DNA from: Paenibacillus sp. PastM-3
Lineage (GTDB): Bacteria; Bacillota; Bacilli; Paenibacillales; Paenibacillaceae
DNA: 64,000 bases
Assembly (NCBI RefSeq): GCF_029893965.1
Contig: NZ_JARXXP010000003.1
Location: 372,001 to 436,000, forward strand
Direction: 5' to 3'
In this document: positions 8,787 through 17,584 of the stretch, one piece after another
How positions within the stretch are numbered: the stretch's first letter is position 1
Layout: every line of letters starts with the position of its first letter
Made by a program: the position numbers and the translations under genes
The notes under the pieces: model-generated
Databases searched by the model: none
Told to the model about the DNA's origin: nothing
Seen by the model: the letters and a program-made list of their open reading frames with translations, nothing else

Positions 8787-9151
8787 AATCGCAAAGAGGA
8801 ATTACGGTTACTTTTCTGCCGGATGAACGCACGGCGGTAGTCAAGCAAGGCACGACACTGCTGGAGGCAGCACGTAAGGCCGGCGTTGTGCTGCCGACAC
8901 GCTGCGGCGGCAAGGCAGCCTGCCTGATGTGCAAGGTAACAATCGGCCGGGAAAGCAAGGATGCGGTACGGCCGCCGGATGAGGCAGAGAGACGCAAGCT
9001 GGGCAGCCTGCTGGAGCAGGGCGTGCGGCTGGCCTGCCAGACGGCTGTACGGCAGGATCTGAGTGTTAATGTACCTGAGGATCCGCTCAAGGCCGCAGTG
9101 CGGCGCCGGCTGGAGGCTGCACGGCGCGGTGAAATGGACGAGCTGTGGTAG
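8783..9151 (+). CDS. 2Fe-2S ferredoxin
   Basis: A plant-type [2Fe-2S] ferredoxin of 122 aa. The cluster ligands are visible as C-x5-C-x2-C (CGGKAACLMC, near residues 40-49) and a fourth Cys in LACQT near residue 80. The C-terminus has a basic and acidic helical tail, KAAVRRRLEAARRGEMDELW, beyond the usual fold. It would carry one electron in the cytoplasm; the partner is not visible. It overlaps the nucleotidyltransferase-like gene upstream, so the two probably work together, but that is inference from coupling. Confidence 0.85.
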   Translation: MKSQRGITVTFLPDERTAVVKQGTTLLEAARKAGVVLPTRCGGKAACLMCKVTIGRESKDAVRPPDEAERRKLGSLLEQGVRLACQTAVRQDLSVNVPEDPLKAAVRRRLEAARRGEMDELW

Positions 9152-9234
9152 GATACAACTGTTGACGGTGATTAGTTGATGCACTAAATATACGGGCACT
9201 TCACACCTATTGAGCTGGCGGGGAGGCGATGGAT

Positions 9235-9987
9235 ATGGATAATAGCATGGGGCTGGGCAGTATAGGTTCTTCTATCCTGAAGCTGGCGCGGCCGCTGCTT
9301 CTTCTGTGTGTCCTGGCAGGCTGCATGTATCCCGGGGAACAGCAGCAGCCGGGAGGCGGCAGCAGAGAGAGTGTACGGCGCGTGCAGGCAGCTGTGGAGG
9401 AGTATCAGCAGAGGGAAGGGCTGCTGCCGATTCTGAACAGTGATGCGGACACACCGCGTTATGAGAAATTTGTGGTTGATCTGGAAAAGCTGCGCTCGCA
9501 GGGGGATCTGGATGAAATCCCCCCGGCTGCTTTTGAGCAAGGCGGGAACGCTTATTTTCTGATTCTGGATGAGGAGACGGCACCTGTAGTAAAGCTGATG
9601 GATCTGGTTACCGTGCAGAAGGTAAACGATGTCCAGCGCCAGGTCAACCGCTACAAGTCAGCCCACGGCGGAAGTCTTCCGGCAGGTGAGGAATATTATC
9701 CCGGAGTTTATGCTGTCGATCACAAGCAGGCAGGGTCGTCAGCAGTCACATTAAACAGTGTCTATTCGGGCCAGCCGCTGGAATTCATCATGGACGGGGA
9801 GGGCAGGGTGTATGCAGATTACTCGGCCGATATTATGACTGCAATAGGGCAGTCCGGGAATACTCCTGACGCAGATCAGGACCTGCGGACTGTGCTTGAG
9901 GCAGCTTCTTATTATGTGCCCGTAAAATCCCTGCCCTATCTGTGGATCGGCGGCAAGCCGGTTCCGCAGCCTCCGCGTAGTCCATAG
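9235..9987 (+). CDS. Lipoprotein of YphF type
   Basis: Probable exported lipoprotein of 250 aa. A hydrophobic signal (LARPLLLLCVLAGC) ends in a lipobox LAGC, so the cysteine near residue 30 should be lipidated and the rest anchored outside the membrane. The mature part starts with a Gln/Gly-rich linker and then a helical segment (SVRRVQAAVEEYQQREG) that resembles pilin-like N-terminal helices, repeated weakly near residue 130 (VNDVQRQVNRYKSAHGG). I prefer ATG 9235, eight bases after GGGAGG; ATG 9229 is too close to that site. Gene order suggests orthology with B. subtilis yphF. Function unknown. Confidence 0.65.
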   Translation: MDNSMGLGSIGSSILKLARPLLLLCVLAGCMYPGEQQQPGGGSRESVRRVQAAVEEYQQREGLLPILNSDADTPRYEKFVVDLEKLRSQGDLDEIPPAAFEQGGNAYFLILDEETAPVVKLMDLVTVQKVNDVQRQVNRYKSAHGGSLPAGEEYYPGVYAVDHKQAGSSAVTLNSVYSGQPLEFIMDGEGRVYADYSADIMTAIGQSGNTPDADQDLRTVLEAASYYVPVKSLPYLWIGGKPVPQPPRSP

Positions 9988-10001
9988 ATTATATCACTAG
10001 A

Positions 10002-10026
10002 CCCCCTTAACAAGGGGGCTTTTTAT
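10002..10026 (+). terminator. Terminator after the YphF-like gene
   Basis: CCCCCTT-AAC-AAGGGGG followed by CTTTTTATTTTT. Confidence 0.9.
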
Positions 10027-10177
10027 TTTTCACAGGGGCTGTAAAAGCATCAGTGAAGTTCTATCCGCTATTTTCCGTTCATATGCTGGATGAGAAGGTT
10101 TCCGGGTATCGTGACGCCCTTTCTGTGCGCAATTGCTGCCGCGTGTGAAATTCCTGCATAAAATGCGCAGCTGCGGG

Positions 10178-10206
10178 TCATAAATCCGTTCCGGATACAT
10201 ATGATG
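10178..10206 (+). promoter_or_regulatory. Candidate sigma-E promoter of spoIVA
   Basis: In the 375-base gap before spoIVA, TCATAAA (10178-10184) and CATATGAT (10198-10205) are 13 bases apart and resemble a sigma-E -35/-10 pair. spoIVA is a known sigma-E gene in B. subtilis. The match is imperfect. The rest of the gap (10031-10401) shows only a small TCCGA-GCAT-TCGGA hairpin near 10228. Confidence 0.35.
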
Positions 10207-10401
10207 ATACTAGTCCAAATGCATGTCCGAGCATTCGGAGTTTAGCGCGGGGCAGAATGTTCCGCTTAGGCAGGCTAGGCTCCCTGGCGGGCAATGCCAA
10301 AGTCCGGTGGATGTCCTGCAAGGGTCCGTTTACCGGCGGAACGCGAAGTCGATGCTCTTCAGGCATTTTTTCTTCGGAGTAATATGAGGAGGGGATCTCT
10401 T

Positions 10402-11880
10402 TTGGAAAAAGTGGATATTTTCAAGGACATTGCCGAGCGTACCGGCGGAGACATTTATCTTGGCGTCGTCGGCGCGGTTCGCACGGGAAAATCGACATTC
10501 ATCAAGCGCTTCATGGAGACGATTGTTCTGCCGAACATTACGAGCGAAGCAGACCGGGTAAGAGCTGTGGATGAACTGCCTCAGAGCGCAGCCGGCAAAA
10601 CAATCATGACAACCGAGCCGAAATTTGTACCGAACAACGCGGTGCAGATCAAGGTTGCAGAGGGCCTTGAAGTGAATGTGCGGCTGGTCGACTGTGTAGG
10701 ATATGCCGTCGAAGGCGCAAAGGGCTATGAGGATGAAAACGGACCACGCATGATTTCCACACCATGGTTTGAGGAACCGATTCCTTTTCAGGAAGCGGCG
10801 GAAATCGGCACACGCAAGGTCATTCAGGAGCATTCCACACTGGGGGTTGTCGTGACCACGGACGGCACAATTGCCGAAATTCCGCGGCATTCGTACATTG
10901 ACTCGGAAGAGCGTGTAATCGCTGAGCTGAAGGAGGTCGGCAAGCCGTTTGTGCTTGTGATCAACTCCACCCGTCCGCGCAGTGAAGAGACCCAGCAGCT
11001 CCGCGGTGAGCTGGCTGCCAAATATGATATTCCGGTAATGACGCTCAGCGCCGCCAATATGTCGGAGGATGATGTGACCGGTGTGCTGCGGGAAGTGCTG
11101 TATGAGTTCCCGGTACATGAGGTCAATGTCAATCTGCCGAGCTGGGTAATGGTGCTTGGCGAGAACCACTGGCTGCGCAGCGCTTATGAAAATTCCGTCC
11201 GTGATACGGTAAAAGATATCCGCCGTCTGCGGGATGTGGACCGTCTGGTATCACAGTTTACCCAATACGACTTCATCGACCGTGCAGGCCTCAGCGGCAT
11301 GAATATGGGCCAGGGTGTGGCGGAAATTGACCTTTACGCACCGGAAGAGCTGTATGATCAGGTACTGATGGAAGTAGTCGGCGTGGAGATCCGCGGCAAG
11401 GATCATCTGCTGCAGCTCATGCAGGATTTCTCACATGCCAAGCGTGAATATGACCGCTTCTCGGAAGCGCTGGAGATGGTCAAAACGACCGGATACGGTA
11501 TCGCCGCCCCTTCGCTGGCTGAAATGGCCCTCGATGAGCCGGAGCTGATCCGTCAGGGCTCACGCTTCGGGGTACGGCTGAAGGCGACAGCGCCGTCCAT
11601 TCATATGATCCGTGTCGATGTGGAGTCGGAGTTCTCACCGATCATCGGTACGGAGAAGCAGAGCGAAGAGCTGGTCCGCTATCTGATGCAGGACTTCGAG
11701 AACGATCCGATCAAAATCTGGGAATCCGACATTTTCGGCCGCTCGCTGCATTCCATCGTGCGTGAAGGCATTCAGGGCAAAATCGCCATGATGCCGGACA
11801 ATGCCCGCTACAAGCTGCAGGAAACGCTTGGACGGATCATCAACGAGGGCTCTGGCGGACTTATTGCCATCATTTTATAA
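10402..11880 (+). CDS. spoIVA: Stage IV sporulation protein A (coat morphogenetic ATPase)
   Basis: Mother-cell ATPase that polymerises on the forespore surface as the basement layer of the spore coat. The product (492 aa) has the same length as B. subtilis SpoIVA. The Walker A motif GAVRTGKST is near residues 24-32, and the NSTRP segment near 190 plays the part of the nucleotide-specificity motif. I start at TTG 10402, with GAGGAGGGG at 10386-10394, because the protein then begins LEKVDIFKDIAER, matching the known N-terminus; the frame is open for 36 codons upstream without a matching sequence. Isolated transcript, closed by a strong terminator. Confidence 0.96.
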   Translation: MEKVDIFKDIAERTGGDIYLGVVGAVRTGKSTFIKRFMETIVLPNITSEADRVRAVDELPQSAAGKTIMTTEPKFVPNNAVQIKVAEGLEVNVRLVDCVGYAVEGAKGYEDENGPRMISTPWFEEPIPFQEAAEIGTRKVIQEHSTLGVVVTTDGTIAEIPRHSYIDSEERVIAELKEVGKPFVLVINSTRPRSEETQQLRGELAAKYDIPVMTLSAANMSEDDVTGVLREVLYEFPVHEVNVNLPSWVMVLGENHWLRSAYENSVRDTVKDIRRLRDVDRLVSQFTQYDFIDRAGLSGMNMGQGVAEIDLYAPEELYDQVLMEVVGVEIRGKDHLLQLMQDFSHAKREYDRFSEALEMVKTTGYGIAAPSLAEMALDEPELIRQGSRFGVRLKATAPSIHMIRVDVESEFSPIIGTEKQSEELVRYLMQDFENDPIKIWESDIFGRSLHSIVREGIQGKIAMMPDNARYKLQETLGRIINEGSGGLIAIIL

Positions 11881-11913
11881 AGCAGCCGGGCTAGTAAGAC
11901 AGCCTGCAATCAG

Positions 11914-11941
11914 GAGAGCGGAATAATCCGCTCTCTTTTTT
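11914..11941 (+). terminator. Terminator after spoIVA
   Basis: GAGAGCGGA-ATAA-TCCGCTCTC followed by six T. Confidence 0.92.
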
Positions 11942-12132
11942 GTACTCTCGTAGAAGAATCTAACATTATTAGCCTATCATTTCAGTGTGACGGGCCTATT
12001 GAAATGCTACTTTCTGCTCCTTTTTTGAGTAACGCCTTGAAATTATGGGTGGGCTGTATTACTATAAGTTTGTTGCGCTTCTAGGAAGAGAGGCGCCCGT
12101 ATCTAGTAATTAACGGGATTATCACGTATATT

Positions 12133-12160
12133 TTGCGTTGAAACGGAAACAGTGTATGAT
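12133..12160 (+). promoter_or_regulatory. Sigma-A promoter for the HU gene
   Basis: TTGCGT (12133-12138), 16 bases, TATGAT (12155-12160), about 30 bases before the start codon. The rest of the 311-base gap after spoIVA (11942-12132) shows nothing I can name. Confidence 0.6.
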
Positions 12161-12191
12161 ACCGGAAATTTACCCAGGGAGGTGAGAAGAC

Positions 12192-12464
12192 ATGAATAAA
12201 TCAGATTTGATCAACGTGGTTACAGAAGCAACTGAACTTCCCAAGAAGGATGCTACTAAAGCGGTAGACGCCGTTTTTGAAGCAATCACTAATGCTCTGC
12301 AGAGCGGTGACAAAGTGCAGCTGGTTGGCTTCGGAAACTTTGAAGTGCGCGAACGTTCCGCACGCAAAGGCCGCAACCCGCAGACTGGTGAAGAAATCGA
12401 AATTCCTTCCAGCAAAGTACCTGCTTTCAAACCAGGTAAAGCGCTCAAAGACGGAATCAAATAG
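12192..12464 (+). CDS. hbs: DNA-binding protein HU
   Basis: Nucleoid protein that bends and compacts DNA as a homodimer. It has 90 aa, the usual size. The N-terminal helical part starts [10 protein letters not shown], and the DNA-binding arm contains [21 protein letters not shown] near residues 46-66. The start follows GGGAGGTGAG. Codon use is that of a highly expressed gene. It has its own promoter and terminator. In B. subtilis the next genes are folE (mtrA) and mtrB; here mtrB follows directly and folE is missing. Confidence 0.97.
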   Translation: MNKSDLINVVTEATELPKKDATKAVDAVFEAITNALQSGDKVQLVGFGNFEVRERSARKGRNPQTGEEIEIPSSKVPAFKPGKALKDGIK

Positions 12465-12507
12465 AGATTTCTACATATCGATCCTATATTCTTTCCGAGT
12501 CATAACG

Positions 12508-12536
12508 ATGCCGCCTTTTAGGCGGCATTTGTTTTT
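12508..12536 (+). terminator. Terminator after hbs
   Basis: ATGCCGCC-TTTTA-GGCGGCAT followed by TTGTTTTT. Confidence 0.92.
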
Positions 12537-12629
12537 CCGAAGCCTAAACCAAGCACATGCTTCTAAAGTCAGCTTTGTACGAAGCTGTTCATGAAGCCAG
12601 GCTCATAACATTTTTTAGGGGGATCAACC

Positions 12630-12878
12630 ATGACTGAGAAGAACAACGGCGTAAGTCCAGCACCTGCAGGCAGCGAGTACATTGTGGTCAAAGCCAAGGA
12701 GAACGGCGTTCAGGTCATCGGACTTACCCGGGGGCATGATACACGCTTTCACCACACCGAAAAGCTCGACAAGGGCGAGGTGCTCATCGCCCAGTTCACC
12801 GAACATACCTCAGCGATGAAAATCCGCGGCAAGGCAGAAATCTGGAGCAAGCACGGACAACTGGAAAGTGAAAGCTGA
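12630..12878 (+). CDS. mtrB: Tryptophan RNA-binding attenuation protein TRAP
   Basis: TRAP forms an 11-subunit ring that, when loaded with tryptophan, wraps RNA carrying 11 GAG/UAG triplets and so switches off trp genes. The 82-residue product has the family core [30 protein letters not shown] and MKIRGKA, including the basic residues of the KKR RNA-binding surface (Lys in LDKGE, Lys and Arg in MKIRG). The N-terminus ([16 protein letters not shown]) is a little longer than in B. subtilis. The ATG follows TTAGGGGG at 12615-12622. The gene stands alone between two terminators. Its likely RNA target is the trp leader at 23145-23203. Confidence 0.95.
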   Translation: MTEKNNGVSPAPAGSEYIVVKAKENGVQVIGLTRGHDTRFHHTEKLDKGEVLIAQFTEHTSAMKIRGKAEIWSKHGQLESES

Positions 12879-12879
12879 A

Positions 12880-12903
12880 AAGCAGGCATAGCCTGCTTTT
12901 TTT
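12880..12903 (+). terminator. Terminator after mtrB
   Basis: AAGCAGGC-ATA-GCCTGCTT plus five more T. Confidence 0.92.
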
Positions 12904-12985
12904 CAAAATATAACTAGATATAGGCAAGCCGGCATGTTCGTATATTGTCACGGCCTGGCGGAAACGATGGATAAGGGGGCAGGCT

Positions 12986-13519
12986 ATGAACCGGGGCTGG
13001 CTGATCGGAATGGTGTTGCTGGTGACCGCTGCCACTGCTGTAATTCTGCCGCAGATGGCTACCCTTGAAGCTGCCCTGCCGCAGCATGCGGTGGAGACGC
13101 TTGGCGGGGATGGAACCATACTGGCAGATGAGAATATCGTAGATACACTGAGCAGCCTGCCCTTGAGTCTGGACATCGGAAGCGCCGGCTGGAAAAACGG
13201 GGTTTTATCGCTTGATCTCAAGGTAACCGGTAATGATCACGAGCCGGAGGAGCTGTACCGGAACATGGCGCTGGCGGTTTCTTTTGCATTCCAGGAGACG
13301 GATAATGTCGATCAGCTGCTGCTGCGGATTGTTGCGGAGGATAAATGGCTGGACAGCCGCCGTCTGCTGCTTGCCGGTGATATCCGCCGCACGGAATGGT
13401 CACTCCCGCTTCAGGAGCTGCTGGAGAACACAGGCAACCGGCCTTTGCCGGATGTTCTGAAGGAGGGCTTCCGTATTAGCGAAAGCGAACTGTGGCGCAA
13501 GCAGTTCATTTATCCCTGA
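12986..13519 (+). CDS. Unrecognised secreted or membrane-anchored protein
   Basis: I do not recognise this family. The 177-residue product starts with a hydrophobic segment (WLIGMVLLVTAATAVILP, residues 5-22) that could be a signal peptide or membrane anchor. The remainder is soluble-looking, with the alternating pattern GWKNGVLSLDLKVTG near residue 68 and an RRLLLAGDIRRTEWS segment near 125. The start follows AAGGGGGCAGG. It lies between the mtrB terminator and hepS, whose upstream frame it partly overlaps. A role linked to the polyprenyl genes is only a guess from position. Confidence 0.6.
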   Translation: MNRGWLIGMVLLVTAATAVILPQMATLEAALPQHAVETLGGDGTILADENIVDTLSSLPLSLDIGSAGWKNGVLSLDLKVTGNDHEPEELYRNMALAVSFAFQETDNVDQLLLRIVAEDKWLDSRRLLLAGDIRRTEWSLPLQELLENTGNRPLPDVLKEGFRISESELWRKQFIYP

Positions 13520-13568
13520 TGTGGGTAAAAGAAACTAGAACGTGCCATGTGCGTGACAAAAAAACATG

Positions 13569-13577
13569 TGATATAAT
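13569..13577 (+). promoter_or_regulatory. Extended -10 promoter for hepS and the quinone block
   Basis: TGATATAAT is a perfect extended -10. It lies downstream of the 13519 stop and 56 bases before the chosen hepS start, which also supports that start. Confidence 0.6.
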
Positions 13578-13632
13578 AGACAAGATTGTGAACAAAGATA
13601 TTGTAATAACGTCAATGGCTCCGGAGGCTGAA

Positions 13633-14502
13633 ATGAAACCGTACCGCATACCGCAATTAGCAAAACCTTACACCGATTACGACATGATTCAGCGGCATAC
13701 GGAACTGCCGCCTTTTTCAGATGGTCGCAGTCATTTGTTATATATTTTTCTGAGTTACGGAAATGCGGGTGAAGACCGCAACAAGGAGCTGTATACGCTG
13801 GTGACAGGTCTGGTTCAGCTTGCTCTCGACACGCATGAGAGTATTGAGCACGTGAGCGATGATCCGGGCGGGGATGTCATGCGTTCCCGGCAGCTCAAGG
13901 TGCTGGCCGGCGACTATTTCAGCAGCTGGTTCTACCATTTGCTGGCCAAGAGCGGCCAAATCGGAATGGTGGGCAGCCTTAGCTCGGCCATCGCCGATAT
14001 TAATGTAATGAAAGCCCGGCTGTACAGCAAGATGAAGGAGCGGCTGCTCTCCTCGGAACAATACCTGCGGCATTCGGTACAGCTCAATATGCGGCTGTTC
14101 CTTTCTTTTACACCGCATATTGAAGAGAGCCTTACCGGCCTGTGGGAGAAGCTGCTGGCCGAATTCAGCCACTCTGAAACCATATGCTCCGAGCTGCGGC
14201 GCGGCAATGATCCGGCGGCGGCACGGGACGGCTATTGCTACTGGAAGATACTCGAAAGTGCTGCCGAGGAAGAAACAATACTGCTCCGGGAGCAGCGGCT
14301 GGACCTGAAGGACTGGAAGAAGCTCAAAATGAAATATAAATGCGATACCCTGCTGACCGACAAGCTGCACCAGTCGATTCAGTCCATTCAAGGACTTCTA
14401 CAGGGTATTAAGGACGAGCATCTGGTAAGTGGGCTTAACACTGCTCTGGACCGCTTCCTCCTGCAGATGAAAATTTCCGGACAAGCAGCCGTGGAGGGGT
14501 AA
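13633..14502 (+). CDS. hepS: Heptaprenyl diphosphate synthase component I
   Basis: Small, non-catalytic-looking subunit of the two-part heptaprenyl diphosphate synthase that makes the C35 side chain of menaquinone-7; HepT at 17581 is the catalytic partner. The product lacks DDxxD motifs, as expected, and is helical with the family segment DTHESIEHVSDDP...LKVLAGDYFSSWFY near residues 65-100. I chose ATG 13633 (289 aa) because CCGGAGG at 13621-13627 is correctly placed and the promoter at 13569 lies upstream; the frame runs back to 13492 and an ATG at 13615 is possible. The gap to menG is two bases. Confidence 0.85.
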   Translation: MKPYRIPQLAKPYTDYDMIQRHTELPPFSDGRSHLLYIFLSYGNAGEDRNKELYTLVTGLVQLALDTHESIEHVSDDPGGDVMRSRQLKVLAGDYFSSWFYHLLAKSGQIGMVGSLSSAIADINVMKARLYSKMKERLLSSEQYLRHSVQLNMRLFLSFTPHIEESLTGLWEKLLAEFSHSETICSELRRGNDPAAARDGYCYWKILESAAEEETILLREQRLDLKDWKKLKMKYKCDTLLTDKLHQSIQSIQGLLQGIKDEHLVSGLNTALDRFLLQMKISGQAAVEG

Positions 14503-14504
14503 AG

Positions 14505-15257
14505 ATGACTATAGAGAAGACTTCTGCTCTGGGAGAAACAAAGGCACAGCCGAAAGAGCAATTTGTACATTCCGTATTTGAGAGCATTGCCGGTAAATAT
14601 GATTTGATGAATGATATCCTTAGCTTCCGCCGCCACAAGGCCTGGCGCAAATTCACAATGCGCAAGATGGCGATGAAACGCGGGGATTCTGCAGTGGATT
14701 TGTGCTGCGGTACCTGTGACTGGAGCATCGCGCTGGCTGAAGCAAGCCAGACCGGCTCTGTAGTGGGCCTGGATTTCAGTGCAGGCATGCTTGAAGTGGG
14801 ACGCGGCAAGGTTGAGGCTCAGGGCCTTCAGGACCGCATTTCACTGATTCAGGGCAATGCGATGGAGCTGCCGTTCGGGGACAATTCCTTCGACTACGCA
14901 ACGATAGGCTTCGGGCTTCGCAATGTGCCTGATCTCGTTCAAGTGCTGAACGAAATGAAGCGTGTGGTGAAACCCGGGGGAATGGTTGTCTGCCTGGAGC
15001 TGTCCAAGCCGATGAAGCAGCCATTCAAGGGCATTTATTATTTTTATTTCGAAAAGGTTCTTCCGCTTCTCGGCAAATTGTTTGCCAAGCGGTACGAACA
15101 ATACAAATGGCTACCCGAATCACTGGCCCTCTTCCCGGACAGAGAGCAGCTCGCGGTGATTTTCCGTGAAACCGGACTGACGAAAGTGGAATCCTTCCCC
15201 TTGACCGGAGGCATCGCAGCACTACATATTGGGTTCAAGGAGAACTGTAATGTTTAA
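14505..15257 (+). CDS. menG: Demethylmenaquinone methyltransferase
   Basis: S-adenosylmethionine-dependent methyltransferase that performs the last step of menaquinone synthesis (UbiE/MenG family). The N-terminal segment FESIAGKYDLMNDILSF, the SAM-binding AVDLCCGTCDWSIAL near residue 65, and the family signature IGFGLRNVPD near 140 are all visible. The 250-aa length is slightly above the usual 230-240, with an N-terminal extension of about 15 residues. It follows hepS by two bases and overlaps the prenyltransferase gene by eight, so the block is one operon. Confidence 0.94.
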   Translation: MTIEKTSALGETKAQPKEQFVHSVFESIAGKYDLMNDILSFRRHKAWRKFTMRKMAMKRGDSAVDLCCGTCDWSIALAEASQTGSVVGLDFSAGMLEVGRGKVEAQGLQDRISLIQGNAMELPFGDNSFDYATIGFGLRNVPDLVQVLNEMKRVVKPGGMVVCLELSKPMKQPFKGIYYFYFEKVLPLLGKLFAKRYEQYKWLPESLALFPDREQLAVIFRETGLTKVESFPLTGGIAALHIGFKENCNV

Positions 15258-16122
15258 AAAAGTCGGCGTTTTTCTGCAGATGATCAAGTTTGAGCACACT
15301 GTTTTTGCTTTGCCATTCGCCTTTATGGGCGCACTGCTGGGATCGGTCGTCATGTTCGGCGAATTGCCGTCATGGCCGCAGATTGGCTGGATTGTCGTCG
15401 CCATGTTCGGTGCACGGAGCGCGGCCATGGGGCTGAACCGGCTGATTGACCGGATCAGTGATGCGAAGAATCCCCGGACAGCCGGGAGAGCCATCCCCGC
15501 CGGCCTGCTCAAGGTCGGAGAAGTATCGGTATTTATCGCTATTTCCTTCTTCTTATTATTCTGGGCTGCCTTCAAGCTGAATCCCCTGTCGGCCAAGCTT
15601 CTGCCGGTAGCCGTTTTTCTGCTTGTGTTTTACTCCTTCACCAAACGCTTTACCTGGGCCTGCCATCTGATCCTCGGGCTGACAATAGCGCTTGCTCCGC
15701 TAGGCGGCTGGGTTGCGGTAACGGGCAATGTGGACTGGACGGCAATGATTTTTTATTTCACGATTGTCTTCTGGACGGCCGGTTTTGATATTATCTATTC
15801 CTGCCAGGACGTTGAATTTGATAAAAAGGAAGGACTGTATTCCATTCCGGTTCGGTTTGGAGTTGCCCGTGCGCTGTTTATTGCCAAGGCGTTCCACATT
15901 TTAACCGGAATCGGATTCATTTCACTGCTCTTTATGGCAGACCTGAGCTGGTGGTATGTGGCGGGCATGATTATTGCTTATATTATCCTGTTCTACGAGC
16001 ATCATATCGTGTCGCCAAGCGACTTAAGCCGCCTTCAGACTGCGTTCTTCACAATGAATGGTGTGCTCAGCATAGTGGTATTTTCCTTCACTCTGATTGA
16101 CCTGGTGGTGCAGTTCAGATGA
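15250..16122 (+). CDS. mqnP: UbiA-family prenyltransferase, probably MqnP
   Basis: Integral membrane prenyltransferase of 290 aa with about eight hydrophobic segments. The Asp-rich motif NRLIDRISDAKNPRTAGR (near residue 65) and the second motif YSCQDVEFDKKEGLYSIP (near 185) bind prenyl diphosphate and magnesium. In the futalosine route this family attaches the polyprenyl chain to 1,4-dihydroxy-6-naphthoate or a close relative; neighbouring ubiX and mqnA support that over a role in ubiquinone, which these bacteria do not make. Start ATG 15250 follows AAGGAG at 15238-15243; an upstream TTG in frame is not needed. Confidence 0.88.
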   Translation: MFKKVGVFLQMIKFEHTVFALPFAFMGALLGSVVMFGELPSWPQIGWIVVAMFGARSAAMGLNRLIDRISDAKNPRTAGRAIPAGLLKVGEVSVFIAISFFLLFWAAFKLNPLSAKLLPVAVFLLVFYSFTKRFTWACHLILGLTIALAPLGGWVAVTGNVDWTAMIFYFTIVFWTAGFDIIYSCQDVEFDKKEGLYSIPVRFGVARALFIAKAFHILTGIGFISLLFMADLSWWYVAGMIIAYIILFYEHHIVSPSDLSRLQTAFFTMNGVLSIVVFSFTLIDLVVQFR

Positions 16123-16727
16123 CCGGACCAAAACCTAAACATTTCGTAGTTGGCATTACCGGGGCAAGCGGCGGGATTTACGGGGTCCGTCTGACAGAAA
16201 CCCTGCTGTCGCTGGGATACACTGTCCATCTTGTGGTCAGCAATGCGGGCTGGCGGGTGTTCAAGGAGGAGCTGGGTTTTAACGTCACAGACCGGGAGGG
16301 CTTCTTGAACGGACAGTTCAGGGGCCATCCCGGTTCTCTGCATTATCACCCGATTGCAGATATCGGCGCCTCCATAGCAAGCGGCTCCTTCCGCACGGAG
16401 GGAATGGTTATTATGCCTTGTTCCATGGGTACACTGTCTGCTGTAGCACATGGAAGCTCGGATAATCTGATGACACGGGCTGCTGATGTAATGCTGAAGG
16501 AAGGGCGCCCTCTGGTGCTGGTGCCGCGTGAAACCCCGCTGCATGCCATTCATCTTGAGAACATGCTGAAACTGTCCCGGCTTGGAGTGAAGCTTATTCC
16601 GGCGATGCCGGCCTTCTACTTCGGTCCGAGCACTATGGATGACCTGGTGGACTTCATGGTCGGCAAGGTGCTCGACAGCTTCGGCATTGAACACAGCCTA
16701 TTCCGCAGATGGGGGGAAGATGAATGA
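16119..16727 (+). CDS. ubiX: Flavin prenyltransferase UbiX
   Basis: Makes prenylated FMN, the cofactor used by UbiD-type decarboxylases. The FMN-binding GITGASGGIYGVRL is near residues 9-22; MPCSMGTLSAVAHGSSDNL near 105 and PRETPLHAIHLENM near 140 are family hallmarks. It overlaps the genes on both sides by four bases (ATGA). In futalosine menaquinone synthesis a UbiX/UbiD pair carries out a late decarboxylation; ubiX is here, the matching ubiD is not in the window. Confidence 0.94.
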   Translation: MTGPKPKHFVVGITGASGGIYGVRLTETLLSLGYTVHLVVSNAGWRVFKEELGFNVTDREGFLNGQFRGHPGSLHYHPIADIGASIASGSFRTEGMVIMPCSMGTLSAVAHGSSDNLMTRAADVMLKEGRPLVLVPRETPLHAIHLENMLKLSRLGVKLIPAMPAFYFGPSTMDDLVDFMVGKVLDSFGIEHSLFRRWGEDE

Positions 16728-17584
16728 AGGACCGGCAGCATACGGTGATCGGTAAAATCAGCTATACCAACTCATGGCCGGTATTTCACAATTTTAACCC
16801 CTCTGCCCTGATGCATCCGGCAGAGATGGTGAGTGAAGTACCAGCCATTCTTAATCAGGGGATGTCCAGAGGGACTATCCAAGTCGGGGCATTATCCTCC
16901 TTTGCCTATGCAGAGGCGAGCGACCGGCTGCTGTTGCTGCCGGATCTGTCGGTCAGTGCAGACGGGCCGGTCAAGTCGATTCTGCTGTTCTCCAGGGTTC
17001 CGGTTGAGCAGATAGGGAGCGGACGGATTGCCGTCACAAATACCTCGGCAACCTCGGTGAATCTGCTGAAGATTCTGATGGAAAAGGCCATCGGCGGCAG
17101 ACCGGAGTACATTACGGCTGAACCTGATCTGGACAGCATGATGGACCAGGCGGACGCCTGCCTCCTGATCGGCGACCAGGCGATCAAGGCATCCTGGCAG
17201 GACCAGGGCTATCTGGTTACTGATCTGGGGCAGGTATGGAAGGACTGGACGGGACACAGCATGACCTTTGCCGTCTGGGCCGTTAACCGCGAAGCGGCTA
17301 GGGACAAGCCGGAGGCTATTGCCGAGATTGCTGCGGCTTTTGTGGACAGCAAACAGCGCGGTGTGCGCAATCCTGCACCAATTATCCGGGAGGCCTGTTC
17401 GCGTATTGGCGGTACTGCTGAATATTGGGACGGCTATTTCAGTAATTTATGTTATGATTTTGGGGAAAGGCAGCAGGAAGGTCTGAACCTCTATTTCCGC
17501 TATGCCTATGAGATGGGCCTGCTGCCGCAGGAAGTGAAGATGGAGTTATGGAGCCGCAATCTGCTGACACGGGTGAAAGAATGA
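16724..17584 (+). CDS. mqnA: Chorismate dehydratase MqnA
   Basis: First enzyme of the futalosine route to menaquinone: it removes water from chorismate to give 3-enolpyruvylbenzoate. The fold is that of a periplasmic-binding-like protein without a signal peptide. The N-terminus IGKISYTNSWPVFHNF is characteristic, and SSFAYAEASDRLLLLPDLSVSADGPV near residues 60-85 and ACLLIGDQAIKA near 145 are further family segments. At 286 aa it has the normal size. It overlaps both neighbours by four bases. Its presence argues that this organism makes menaquinone by futalosine rather than by the classical menFD route. Confidence 0.92.
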   Translation: MKDRQHTVIGKISYTNSWPVFHNFNPSALMHPAEMVSEVPAILNQGMSRGTIQVGALSSFAYAEASDRLLLLPDLSVSADGPVKSILLFSRVPVEQIGSGRIAVTNTSATSVNLLKILMEKAIGGRPEYITAEPDLDSMMDQADACLLIGDQAIKASWQDQGYLVTDLGQVWKDWTGHSMTFAVWAVNREAARDKPEAIAEIAAAFVDSKQRGVRNPAPIIREACSRIGGTAEYWDGYFSNLCYDFGERQQEGLNLYFRYAYEMGLLPQEVKMELWSRNLLTRVKE

